In this document: piece by piece, positions 16,144-23,745 of the stretch
Layout of the letters: each line of letters begins with the position of its first letter
How positions within the stretch are numbered: the stretch's first letter is position 1
Notes under the pieces: generated by a model
Told to the model about the DNA's origin: nothing
Database searches by the model: none
What the model saw: only the letters and a program-made list of their open reading frames with translations
Assembly (NCBI GenBank): GCA_018110925.1
Contig: JAGAZJ010000009.1
Coordinates: forward strand, 1-40,644
Direction of reading: 5' to 3'
DNA from: Oscillospiraceae bacterium
GTDB taxonomy: Bacteria > Bacillota > Clostridia > Oscillospirales > Ruminococcaceae
Length of the DNA: 40,644 nt
Program-made: the position numbers and the translations under genes

Positions 16144-17436
16144 TTGGACAAGTTTATCATAAAGGGCGGCAGACGGCTCGAGGGTGAGGTCACTATCAGC
16201 GGCGCCAAGAACGCTGTGGTAGCGATAATACCTGCGGTAATTCTTGCAGACGGTCCCTGTATACTTGAAAATATCCCGGATATAAGCGATGTATCCATAT
16301 CTCTGAGGATCCTTTATGAGATGGGGGCGATCGTCGAAAATCTGGGCGGCGGTGTTTACCGCATAGATGCCACTCCCATAAAGGAGCCTGTCGTGCCTTA
16401 TGAACTGGCGCGACATATGAGAGCGTCGTATTATTTTCTGGGTACGCTCCTCGGCAAATTCCACAGGGCAAGAGTTGCAATGCCCGGCGGATGCTATCTG
16501 GGCGACCGACCGATAGATCAGCATCTGAAGGCATTCACCGCTCTCGGCGCTGACTGCCGCCTTGAAAACGGCATGATAGATATAAGCGCTGATATGCTCA
16601 TAGGCTCACAGATATACTTTGACAAGATATCCGTCGGTGCTACGATAAATGCGATACTTGCGGCAGTAAGGGCTACGGGTCTTACTGTCATAGAGAACGC
16701 CGCAAAGGAGCCGCATATAGTTGACCTTGCAAACTTCCTCAACTCTATGGGCGCAGATATCATGGGCGCAGGCACAGATGTCATAAAGATAAGGGGCGTA
16801 AGACAGCTCAAGGGCACGAGCTACGCTATAATCCCCGACCAGATAGAGGCAGGCACATATATGGTCGCCGCCGCCGCTACCAAAGGCAATGTTCTGATAA
16901 AGAACGTTATCCCCAAGCATCTTGAATCCATAACCGCAAAGCTCGCAAAGATAGGTGTCAATGTCGAGGAATTTGACGACAGTGTGCGTATCTCCGTTGA
17001 CGGTCCGCTTGTCAAGACAAGTGTCAAGACTCAGCCCCATCCCGGATTTCCCACGGATATGCAGCCGCAGTTCTCAACGCTCCTCTGTCTTGCAGAGGGT
17101 ACGAGCATAGTGACGGAAGAGATATTCAACAACCGTTTCAGATATGTAGACGAGCTCAGAAGAATGGGCGCTGATATATCCGTTGAGGGCAGAGTTGCCG
17201 TAATAGAGGGTGTCGGCAAACTCTACGGCGCACCAGTCACGGCACCCGATCTTCGTGCAGGAGCGGCGCTTGTGATCGCAGGCCTCGCCGCCGCAGGTGT
17301 GACTGAGATAGACGATATCTATCACATAGAGCGGGGATATGAGAACATAGAGCAGAAGCTCCGTGCGCTGGGCGCTGATATAGAAAAGCGCACCGTACCG
17401 GGGACGGCAGTGAGAAAAGATCCCGCAGCAATGTAA
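16144..17436 (+). CDS. murA: UDP-N-acetylglucosamine 1-carboxyvinyltransferase MurA
   Basis: A 430-aa cytosolic enzyme that transfers enolpyruvate from PEP to UDP-GlcNAc, the first committed step of peptidoglycan synthesis. Family landmarks are KFIIKGGRRLEGEVTISGAKNA (with Lys22), the active-site loop MPGGCYLGDRPIDQH with Cys116 (equivalent of E. coli Cys115, so fosfomycin-type alkylation would be expected), and GAGTDVIKI and FPTDMQPQ further on. I chose a TTG start at 16144 because the protein then begins exactly at the family N-terminus and follows AGGAGAGTTTTGAT. Longer in-frame ATGs at 16054 and 16081 would add residues unlike MurA and overlap the structured leader. It is followed by a strong terminator and has its own promoter. 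Confidence 0.95.
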   Translation: MDKFIIKGGRRLEGEVTISGAKNAVVAIIPAVILADGPCILENIPDISDVSISLRILYEMGAIVENLGGGVYRIDATPIKEPVVPYELARHMRASYYFLGTLLGKFHRARVAMPGGCYLGDRPIDQHLKAFTALGADCRLENGMIDISADMLIGSQIYFDKISVGATINAILAAVRATGLTVIENAAKEPHIVDLANFLNSMGADIMGAGTDVIKIRGVRQLKGTSYAIIPDQIEAGTYMVAAAATKGNVLIKNVIPKHLESITAKLAKIGVNVEEFDDSVRISVDGPLVKTSVKTQPHPGFPTDMQPQFSTLLCLAEGTSIVTEEIFNNRFRYVDELRRMGADISVEGRVAVIEGVGKLYGAPVTAPDLRAGAALVIAGLAAAGVTEIDDIYHIERGYENIEQKLRALGADIEKRTVPGTAVRKDPAAM

Positions 17437-17441
17437 AAAAT

Positions 17442-17476
17442 ACCCGTCACAGCGAAACGCTTCCGCTGTGACGGGT
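17442..17476. terminator. bidirectional terminator between murA and the 73-aa gene
   Basis: ACCCGTCACAGCG (17442-17454) and CGCTGTGACGGGT (17464-17476) form a perfect 13-bp stem. An A-tract on the left supplies a T-run for the minus strand and TTTAT follows on the right, so it can stop transcription from both sides. Confidence 0.88.
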
Positions 17477-17493
17477 TTATCATATCCGCAGTT

Positions 17494-17715
17494 TCAGTCA
17501 TCATCAACAGGCTCGATGATATCGCATTTTGAGACAGATCCGTCTGCCCAGGGGCTTCCCACATCGCATCTGCCGTGGTGGGAGCTTTTTATTTTCTCAC
17601 CCTCCGCAACCTTCTCCGAAAACTGTACGGAGAGTCGGCTAACGTCGTTGCCCATAGTACCGTCTATCATGTCTATGAGAGCATCTATATCTTCGGGTCT
17701 TTCAGGTGTGTTCAT
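17494..17715 (-). CDS. small acidic protein downstream of asnB, unknown function
   Basis: A 73-aa acidic protein (ends EPVDDD) with several charged helices at the N-terminus (PERPEDIDALIDMIDG) and a Gly/Ser/Asp-rich C-terminal half. The C-terminal half contains SSHHGRC and SKCD, that is two His and two Cys that could bind metal. I do not recognise the family. It is likely real because it begins 13 bases after the asnB stop, has a strong ribosome site (AAAGGAGCGGTATA) and ends just before a terminator on its strand. No function can be inferred beyond co-expression with asnB. Confidence 0.65.
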   Translation of the reverse strand: MNTPERPEDIDALIDMIDGTMGNDVSRLSVQFSEKVAEGEKIKSSHHGRCDVGSPWADGSVSKCDIIEPVDDD

Positions 17716-17728
17716 TATACCGCTCCTT

Positions 17729-19567
17729 TCATATCACTGCGTCCTCAAAGTATACTGCATACCATTCAAGGAACATATATACCGTCCATATCCTGCGGCT
17801 GTTGTCGAATTTGCCGCTTCTGTGGTCGTCAAGCAGTTTTACCAGTGCGGGCGTGTTGAAGAATTTCTCGGCCGCTTCCGATGTGAAGCGCTCCTTTACT
17901 ATGCTGTAATATTTGTCCTCTTTGAGCCATACCCTTGTGGGCACGGGAAATCCCAGCTTCTTCTTGTTTGCGGTCTTAGGGGGAGCGGCACGCAGAGCCG
18001 CCTGACGCATGGCGAGCTTTGTGTTCTCGGTGCTGACTCTGTGGACAGTGGGTATCTGCTCGGCAAGCGCCATCACCTTCTTGTCAAGGAAGGGGACACG
18101 AAGTTCAAGGGAATTGGCCATTGACATCTTGTCCGCTTTCAGGAGTATGTCGCCGGCCATCCAGAGATGCAGGTCGAGATACTGCATTTTGGTGATCTCG
18201 TCCATATTGCGCACCTTTGAATAAAATGGCGATGTTATAGCAGTGGGATCGGGTGCATCTGTCTTTATCTTCAGAAGCGCCTTTCTCTCCTTCGGGGTGA
18301 ACATATACGCATTGCCTATGAAGCGTTCTTCAAGCGTCTTGCCGTTTCTGACGAGAAAGTTCACGCCTCGCTTGTGCGGCAGTTTGTCAGCCACAGCGCC
18401 TATTGCCCTTCGCAGGGGCATCGGTACCGATTTGTAGCCCTTTGAACCGAGGGGCTCTTTGTATATGTTGTATCCGCCGAATATCTCGTCTGCGCCCTCA
18501 CCTGAAAGCACTACCTTGACATACTCCGATGCCTTGTTGCACACGAAGTAAAGCGCTATGCAGGAGGGGTCTGCAAGGGGCTCGTCCATGTGATACTGTA
18601 TCTTTCTGATGCTTGACCAGTATTCTTCGGGGGATATGACCTTGCTGATGTTCTCTTTGCCTATGTACTGAGAGAATTCTTTTGCCCAGCCTATCTCGTT
18701 GTAGCGCTCGTCCTCGCCGAAGCCCACCGTGAATGTCTTGTCAACATCCGCAACAGATGCCACATAGCTTGAATCAACGCCGCTCGACAGAAATGACCCT
18801 ACTTCCACATCGGCTATCTTGTGAGCCTCTACGGAGTCCCTGAATGTGTCCGATATCCTGTCTACCCATTCGGACATATCGGGCTTGTCATCGGGTCTGA
18901 AATGTACGTCCCAGTATCTTTTTATGGTGAGCCTGCCCTCTGAAAAATGGAAATAGTGTGCAGGGGGCAGTTTGTAGACATTTTTGAAAAATGTCTCGCT
19001 GGTCGGAGAATACTGGAATGTGAGGTAGTTTTCCAGCGCTGAGGTGTTGAGTTCCTTCTTGAAATTCGGGTGTACGGTGAATGACTTTATCTCAGACCCG
19101 AACATGAGCTGAGAGCCGAAAAGCGCATAGTAAAAAGGCTTGATGCCGAAAAAGTCTCTCGCACCGAAAAGCTCCTTCTTCTCCTTGTCCCATATGATGA
19201 ATGCGAACATCCCCCTGAGCCTGTCAAGGAGCTTTTCTCCGTATTCCTCATAGCCGTGAAGAAGCACTTCGGAGTCAGTCCTGGTGGTAAATGTATGACC
19301 CTTTTCAATGAGATCTTCTCTGATCTCCCGATAGTTGTAGATCTCGCCGTTGAACATCAGCACCATAGACTTGTCTTCGTTGAATATGGGCTGGTCTCCG
19401 CTGTCGGTTATGTCTATTATGGAGAGCCTGCGAAAGCCCATCGCTATATCTTCATCGAGATACTTTCCCGACGAGTCGGGTCCGCGGTGGACTATTTTGT
19501 TCATCATATCCTCAAGGATCTGTTCTCCGTTCTCTCCGACCTTTGTAAATCCTGTAAATCCGCACAT
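17729..19567 (-). CDS. asnB: asparagine synthase (glutamine-hydrolysing)
   Basis: A 612-aa cytosolic enzyme making asparagine from aspartate, ATP and glutamine. The N-terminal glutaminase domain starts with the processed nucleophile Cys2 (MCGFTGF) and contains NGEIYNYREI and HRGPD. The synthetase domain has the PP-loop SSGVDSS at 261-267, then EGADEIFGGY and the C-terminal LELRVPFLD. Length matches asnB1/asnB of Firmicutes. The ATG at 19567 follows GGAAGGAAC. It is preceded on the same strand by the cobW gene with a hairpin terminator between, so it may depend on read-through or on a promoter I cannot see. A 73-aa gene follows in the same transcript. Confidence 0.96.
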   Translation of the reverse strand: MCGFTGFTKVGENGEQILEDMMNKIVHRGPDSSGKYLDEDIAMGFRRLSIIDITDSGDQPIFNEDKSMVLMFNGEIYNYREIREDLIEKGHTFTTRTDSEVLLHGYEEYGEKLLDRLRGMFAFIIWDKEKKELFGARDFFGIKPFYYALFGSQLMFGSEIKSFTVHPNFKKELNTSALENYLTFQYSPTSETFFKNVYKLPPAHYFHFSEGRLTIKRYWDVHFRPDDKPDMSEWVDRISDTFRDSVEAHKIADVEVGSFLSSGVDSSYVASVADVDKTFTVGFGEDERYNEIGWAKEFSQYIGKENISKVISPEEYWSSIRKIQYHMDEPLADPSCIALYFVCNKASEYVKVVLSGEGADEIFGGYNIYKEPLGSKGYKSVPMPLRRAIGAVADKLPHKRGVNFLVRNGKTLEERFIGNAYMFTPKERKALLKIKTDAPDPTAITSPFYSKVRNMDEITKMQYLDLHLWMAGDILLKADKMSMANSLELRVPFLDKKVMALAEQIPTVHRVSTENTKLAMRQAALRAAPPKTANKKKLGFPVPTRVWLKEDKYYSIVKERFTSEAAEKFFNTPALVKLLDDHRSGKFDNSRRIWTVYMFLEWYAVYFEDAVI

Positions 19568-19597
19568 ACTGTTCCTTCCGTTATCCTGTTATGGAAA

Positions 19598-19620
19598 AGG
19601 GAACGGCAGAGCCGTTCCCT
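19598..19620 (-). terminator. hairpin between cobW-type gene and asnB
   Basis: AGGGAACGGC (19598-19607) and GCCGTTCCCT (19611-19620) form a 10-bp stem with a 3-base loop, followed on the minus strand by TTTTCC. It ends the CobW-type gene or attenuates read-through into asnB. Confidence 0.7.
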
Positions 19621-19643
19621 GCGATGTCATACGCTTAGTGGGA

Positions 19644-20957
19644 TCATTCGTCAAGGCACTTGTCAAGTCCGTCGCATATGCCCTGCTTGTCCATTTTCTG
19701 ACCGATGAAGACGAGCTTTATCTCTCTGTCACCGTACTTGTCATCCCAGCTTGCGGCGATGTCGGGATATTCCTTGAGCAGACGCTCTCTTTCCTTTGCA
19801 GGAGCGGCGGCGAACCACTTGCCCGAATTCGTTGCCGTTATCTGGATGCCCGACTGCTCGAATACAAAGGCATCCTCCCATGAATCCGAGAACCAGAGCA
19901 TACCCTTGCAGCGGATAACGCTCTTTGGCCAGTTCTCAACCCACTGCTGGAGACGTTCCTTGTTAAAGGGCTTTCTGCGGTAATACACGAATGTGCCGAT
20001 GCCGTACTCCTCAGCCTCGCCCTCGCCGTGGTGATGATGATGGTGATGTCCGTGATGATGTTCATGCTCGTCGTCATCATCGTCATCGTCGTGGTGGTGA
20101 TGATGGTGCTCATGCTCGTCGTTATCGTCATGATCGTGATGATGCTCGTGCTCGTCGTCATCGTCATCATCGTCATGATCGTTATGATGCTCGTGCTCAT
20201 CATCATCGTCATCATCGTCAACGCCGTTTTCATATGCCTGAGCCCAGCCTGCGGATGTGACGGCTTCCTCAAAATCGTAGATGTTTGTATCGAGTATATC
20301 GCTGACAGCGACTTTGCCGTAGCTTGCCTCGATTATCCTTGCCTTGGGCTGGAGGGCACGGATCATTGCCTTGACTCTTTCAAGCTGATCCTTGTCTACC
20401 TTGTCCACCTTGTTGAGTATTATAGTTGTGCAGAACTCTATCTGCTGGATGAGCAGGTTCTCTATATCCTCCTCCCCGATATCCTCCTTGAGAAGATCGT
20501 CGCCGCAGCCGAATTCCGACGCCATACGCAGAGCATCGACCACCGTAACGATGTTGTCAAGACGGCATATGGGGGGATAGCGTCTGTCGCCTGTTCTGCC
20601 TTCAAGCACGGATATTGACTGTGCTATAGGCATAGGCTCGCAGATACCGCTTGCCTCAATGAGCAGATAGTCAAACTTGCCTGTCTTGATAAGGTCCTGT
20701 ATCTGGTTCATAAGGTCAACCTTGAGTGTGCAGCAGATACAGCCGTTTGAGAGCGGAACGAGGTTCTCGTCCTTCTGAGTAACATTGCCGCCCTTTTGGA
20801 TAAGTGAAGCGTCGATGTTCACCTCGCCGATGTCGTTTACGATAACGGCGCATTTATAGCCTTCCTGATTGTTCAGGACGTGGTTTATGAGAGTGGTCTT
20901 GCCTGCTCCCAGATAACCTGTGAGCAGAGTTATCGGCACGAGCTTGTTGTTCTTCAT
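19644..20957 (-). CDS. CobW/ZNG-type G3E GTPase with His/Asp-rich metal-binding tract
   Basis: A 437-aa P-loop GTPase of the COG0523 group of metallochaperones, which load zinc or other metals onto client proteins. Motifs are Walker A GYLGAGKTT (14-22), the family CxCC metal motif in NGCICCTLK (Cys73, 75, 76), SGICEPMPIAQ and NKVD (182-185). Residues 247-310 are almost entirely Asp, Glu and His in about four imperfect repeats (D-run, EHEHH, H-run). The C-terminal CobW domain resumes at GTFVYYRRKPFN (about 321) and contains KGMLWFSDSW. The ATG at 20957 follows AAAGGATCG; the longer reading to 21023 would cross the promoter. The metal specificity is not readable, though zinc is most likely for His-rich members. 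Confidence 0.92.
   Translation of the reverse strand: MKNNKLVPITLLTGYLGAGKTTLINHVLNNQEGYKCAVIVNDIGEVNIDASLIQKGGNVTQKDENLVPLSNGCICCTLKVDLMNQIQDLIKTGKFDYLLIEASGICEPMPIAQSISVLEGRTGDRRYPPICRLDNIVTVVDALRMASEFGCGDDLLKEDIGEEDIENLLIQQIEFCTTIILNKVDKVDKDQLERVKAMIRALQPKARIIEASYGKVAVSDILDTNIYDFEEAVTSAGWAQAYENGVDDDDDDDEHEHHNDHDDDDDDDEHEHHHDHDDNDEHEHHHHHHDDDDDDDEHEHHHGHHHHHHHGEGEAEEYGIGTFVYYRRKPFNKERLQQWVENWPKSVIRCKGMLWFSDSWEDAFVFEQSGIQITATNSGKWFAAAPAKERERLLKEYPDIAASWDDKYGDREIKLVFIGQKMDKQGICDGLDKCLDE
20028..20219 (-). repeat. in-gene tandem repeat encoding the Asp/His tract
   Basis: About 190 bases built from short GATGAC- and CATGAC/CACCAC-type units within the CobW-type gene, encoding residues 247-310. 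Repeat copies are imperfect and preserve the frame, so unit gain or loss could change the length of the metal-binding arm. Confidence 0.8.
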
Positions 20958-20994
20958 TGTGATCGATCCTTTCATATGTTTTAAAAACACATAT

Positions 20995-21023
20995 ATTATA
21001 TCACTAATCAAGAGTGATTTCAA
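20995..21023 (-). promoter_or_regulatory. promoter with embedded operator-like inverted repeat for the CobW-type gene
   Basis: On the minus strand TTGAAA (21023-21018) and TATAAT (21000-20995) are 17 bases apart. The spacer itself is an inverted repeat, TCACT-N7-AGTGA, ideally placed for a repressor. A second inverted repeat with ATATGT/ACATAT arms lies just downstream, near 20974-20994. Confidence 0.6.
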
Positions 21024-21059
21024 GTGTTATCACACAGAAATCGAAAAAAATTCGCAAAT

Positions 21060-21425
21060 TTATCTTTTTACGTTGGCGATGTTTTTCTCCCTGTTCTCAA
21101 GTATCAGCTTGCAGCCGACAAAGACAGCCGCAAAGAACAGTGCAGGGCGCAGGTCTGCCTGAGAGCGCTTTGTGCTCACATATACATCTGTGGGATAGTC
21201 GTTCTTGCCTATGGCGTAAAGCTCCGCAGGTACGCCGTTCTCAACGTTTATCCTTGTGGGGCGCACGCTCACCAGACTTCTGAGTATCACATCGCTGAGC
21301 ACCGCAGTCAGGCACGCCGCGGCCGCAGTGGTACCGACTGTTTCAAGTATTCGTCTGAGGGTCTGCTCGTCCGCAAAGTAGTTGTTATTGAAAAAATTTC
21401 TTACAAACTCTGAATTTGTGTTCAT
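21060..21425 (-). CDS. hypothetical protein, unknown function
   Basis: A 121-aa protein I do not recognise. It has an Asn-rich N-terminus (NTNSEFVRNFFNNNYF). A helical apolar segment is at about 30-50 (TTAAAACLTAVLSDVILRSLV) and a second near 92-105 (PALFFAAVFVGCKLIL), with a polar loop between. It is possibly membrane-associated with two weak transmembrane helices. The ATG at 21425 follows AAGGAGCGCTGAAA, and that ribosome site begins at the stop codon of the upstream TadA-GNAT gene, so it is the third gene of the CPBP-tadA unit. Confidence 0.6.
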   Translation of the reverse strand: MNTNSEFVRNFFNNNYFADEQTLRRILETVGTTAAAACLTAVLSDVILRSLVSVRPTRINVENGVPAELYAIGKNDYPTDVYVSTKRSQADLRPALFFAAVFVGCKLILENREKNIANVKR

Positions 21426-21437
21426 TTTCAGCGCTCC

Positions 21438-22349
21438 TTACCGTATTTTAAGCTCATAAAAAAAGTCGTCCATAACATATCCGCCGCCTATGCCGGTGAC
21501 ACCCTCACCGCAAAGCTCAAAGCCCATTGCCTTGTAAGCCGCTATGGAGCTGTCGTTGTGCTTGTTTACCGTCAGCCATATGCCCTCAAAGCCGTGCTCT
21601 CTGCAATAGTTCTTGTGGATATCAATGACGGCACGGGCATATTTTTTGCCCCGCTCTTCCTTTTTAAGATATATCTTTGACAGAAAGAGCCGCCTGCCGT
21701 CGGGTTTTACCGCAGTATAGCCTATGTCTTTCCCGTCGTGCTTTATAAAATAATATATATAGTTCTCACCGGCGATATTTTCTTTCATGGCATCAAAGGA
21801 GCAGAACTTTTTGACCATGAAGTCCACCTGCTCTGTGCTTATTATACCGGGGAAATACTCATGCCATATCTCGTTCGCAATATCGGCAATGCGCCTCAGC
21901 TGATCGTCAGTAACAGCTTCAACAAGCGAGATGCTGTTCATATTCTGTCTCCTCTCTGCAAAAAAGGCTTTGAGAATGCCTGCACACTCATCGCTCATGC
22001 ATCCTCCCTCCGAAACACAAACGGGCTGTCTGCCCGTATCGGGAGCGCCGTATATGACCTTGTCGAGCCGTGCGTTGGCGCAGGCGCCGCTGCACATGGG
22101 ACATGGGGCAAGGGTCACATACATGGTGCACCCTGTCAGCCGCCAGCCCCCGAGAGTGCGGGATGCTTCATCTATCGCCTCTATCTCAGCGTGGGCAAGA
22201 GAGGAACGGGCTTTCTCACGTCTGTTCCTGCCCCTGCCGACTATCATCCCGTCCGAGTTCCTGACTATCACAGCGCCGACGGGCACTTCTCCGTCAGCCG
22301 CCGCTTCATTCGCAAGGCTCAGCGCCTCTGCCATATATCTGTCGTTCAT
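21438..22349 (-). CDS. tadA: tRNA adenosine(34) deaminase TadA fused to a GNAT acetyltransferase
   Basis: One continuous 303-aa frame with two domains. Residues 1-136 are TadA, which deaminates A34 to inosine in tRNA-Arg(ACG); the zinc site is intact (HAEIEAI with His53/Glu55, PCPMCSGAC with Cys83/Cys86). Residues 137-303 are a GNAT-fold acetyltransferase (IADIANEIWHEYFPGII, YLKKEERGKKYARAVIDIH as the acetyl-CoA loop, HNDSSIAAYKAMGF). At residue 137 there is an ATG (21941) with a perfect ribosome site (GGAGACAGAAT), so the GNAT part could also be made alone as 167 aa. The start at 22349 overlaps the upstream stop as ATGA; the longer reading to 22400 lies inside the CPBP gene. A stop-codon loss joining two adjacent genes is the simplest origin. 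Confidence 0.88.
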   Translation of the reverse strand: MNDRYMAEALSLANEAAADGEVPVGAVIVRNSDGMIVGRGRNRREKARSSLAHAEIEAIDEASRTLGGWRLTGCTMYVTLAPCPMCSGACANARLDKVIYGAPDTGRQPVCVSEGGCMSDECAGILKAFFAERRQNMNSISLVEAVTDDQLRRIADIANEIWHEYFPGIISTEQVDFMVKKFCSFDAMKENIAGENYIYYFIKHDGKDIGYTAVKPDGRRLFLSKIYLKKEERGKKYARAVIDIHKNYCREHGFEGIWLTVNKHNDSSIAAYKAMGFELCGEGVTGIGGGYVMDDFFYELKIR

Positions 22350-23467
22350 AGCATAATGAACCTGCTCATAACTATGTATATGATGTAGATCATTATCCAT
22401 ACCATAGTTGCAGGGTTTGAAAACACCATCATGATCTTCTCGGAATCCGTCAGGAACATATTGTACATCGGCAGGCTTATCCTGTTGCTGTAACGTGCCA
22501 CAAAGCGTATGGTTGCCACCACCCCGATGCCTATGAACACGATGATGACCGCCATAGGTATCACGGAAAGGTCTTTATCGGGCGAGAGCACACGGCTAAT
22601 GGTTATCAGATAATAGGATACCGAGAATATGACCCTCATCATCACGGCTGTCAGCAGCGAACCTGTCCTGAGCGCAAAATAACCTGTCAGCAGTGAAAAC
22701 GCAAACATGAACAGGAAATGACCCTCGGGCGAGAAAAACGCTGTCAGCAGGCTCGTGAGGACAAGCGCAAAGCCGTCACCGTATTGCCTGAACAGATTGA
22801 GGAAAATGCCCCTGTGGATCATTTCACTCATTACAGGTATGATGAGCATATAGAGTATCATCACCGGTATGCGCTGCCACTTGTCGAGCAGAAGTATGTG
22901 GCTCCAGTCACGGACAGTGTGCAGTATGGCAGACTGAAGGTCAAGGCACAGATAAAGCACCCCGAATGCCAGCATGGCAAAGAATATGCTGTTTATAAAA
23001 AGGGGCGGGTTTGAGATCTTAGTCGGGAGCATTATCCTCAGAGGCGCTTTCAGCTTTACCATGAGATATGCCACAGGTATGATGCGTATGGCTGCATTCA
23101 CGGCGTAGCTCATGATCACGGGCGCAGGTCCGTGACCGATAAAGAAGCCCTCCTTGCAGATACTCATGCCGAAGAGCGGTCTGGGATAACCTGAGAACGC
23201 AAGCATCAGAAGAAACTGCAAAAGCGAATATATAGCCATCACGGTGGCAACAAGCCTGATGGTCCTGTGCAGAACGGCTGTTTCATCTGCGGCAGGGTAC
23301 TGCCCTACGAAGCCCTCGCCCGCCAGATAGGTGTTTTCCTTTTCTGCGGAGCGCTTGAAAAAGCCGAAATCGTTTGATTTGTCGAGAGACCATTCACGGT
23401 ACATCTCGTTGTATGTCTTATCCTGCTGTTTGAGCGAGGATATTCGTTCATCACTTCCCGAGGGCAT
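22346..23467 (-). CDS. divergent CPBP (Abi/CAAX) family membrane protein
   Basis: A 373-aa integral membrane protein with a soluble, charged N-terminus of about 65 residues followed by eight or so hydrophobic segments. The central region IPVMSEMIHRGIFLNLF is the CPBP motif 1 position, but the usual EExxxR reads SExxxR here (Ser214-Glu215, Arg219). The second motif His is present (SPEGHFLF, His250). The third motif is not obvious. Such families include Rce1-like prenyl-protein proteases and bacteriocin self-immunity proteins; activity here is doubtful because the first Glu is replaced. The ATG at 23467 follows AAAGGCGGTGGACAG. It heads a three-gene unit with tadA-GNAT and the 121-aa gene and has its own promoter. 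Confidence 0.75.
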   Translation of the reverse strand: MPSGSDERISSLKQQDKTYNEMYREWSLDKSNDFGFFKRSAEKENTYLAGEGFVGQYPAADETAVLHRTIRLVATVMAIYSLLQFLLMLAFSGYPRPLFGMSICKEGFFIGHGPAPVIMSYAVNAAIRIIPVAYLMVKLKAPLRIMLPTKISNPPLFINSIFFAMLAFGVLYLCLDLQSAILHTVRDWSHILLLDKWQRIPVMILYMLIIPVMSEMIHRGIFLNLFRQYGDGFALVLTSLLTAFFSPEGHFLFMFAFSLLTGYFALRTGSLLTAVMMRVIFSVSYYLITISRVLSPDKDLSVIPMAVIIVFIGIGVVATIRFVARYSNRISLPMYNMFLTDSEKIMMVFSNPATMVWIMIYIIYIVMSRFIML

Positions 23468-23503
23468 CTGTCCACCGCCTTTACGATTATATTATATGTA
23501 TTT

Positions 23504-23532
23504 ATTATATCACAAAAGTACGGAAAATGCAA
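23504..23532 (-). promoter_or_regulatory. promoter of the CPBP-tadA-hypothetical unit
   Basis: On the minus strand TTGCAT (23532-23527) and TATAAT (23509-23504) are separated by 17 bases. The sequence immediately before the -10 is GTGA, shared with the radC and cobW-type promoters in this window. Confidence 0.75.
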
Positions 23533-23638
23533 TAGAGAAATCAGCAATACAGTAAAGCGGCACGGGTACGCGGACTGCGGCACACCCGAACGTGTCGGGC
23601 ATATGCAGGAAAATTGTCAGCTTTACGCAAAAATCCGC

Positions 23639-23667
23639 TTGACATAACGACCAAAATAGTGTAATAT
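23639..23667 (+). promoter_or_regulatory. promoter and leader hairpin of the proline-rich membrane protein gene
   Basis: TTGACA at 23639-23644 and TAATAT at 23662-23667 with a 17-base spacer. The leader then contains an imperfect hairpin (CCGTG/CACGG and GACGG/CCGTC arms, 23686-23720) ahead of the ribosome site AAAAGGAG. Confidence 0.65.
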
Positions 23668-23745
23668 ATATACGGATAAACTGCACCGTGCCGACGGGAT
23701 CTGTCACACATCCGTCACGGACGGTCACCCGAAAAGGAGCATAAT

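Noticed and set aside
20028-20219. possible CRISPR or intergenic repeat array
   Set aside because: The repeats have no spacers, are imperfect, and encode the acidic/His arm in frame.
20028-20618. hydrophobic open frame on the plus strand rich in Met, Val and Ile
   Set aside because: It is the antisense of the Asp/His tract in the CobW-type gene; the repeat makes a false membrane-like protein.
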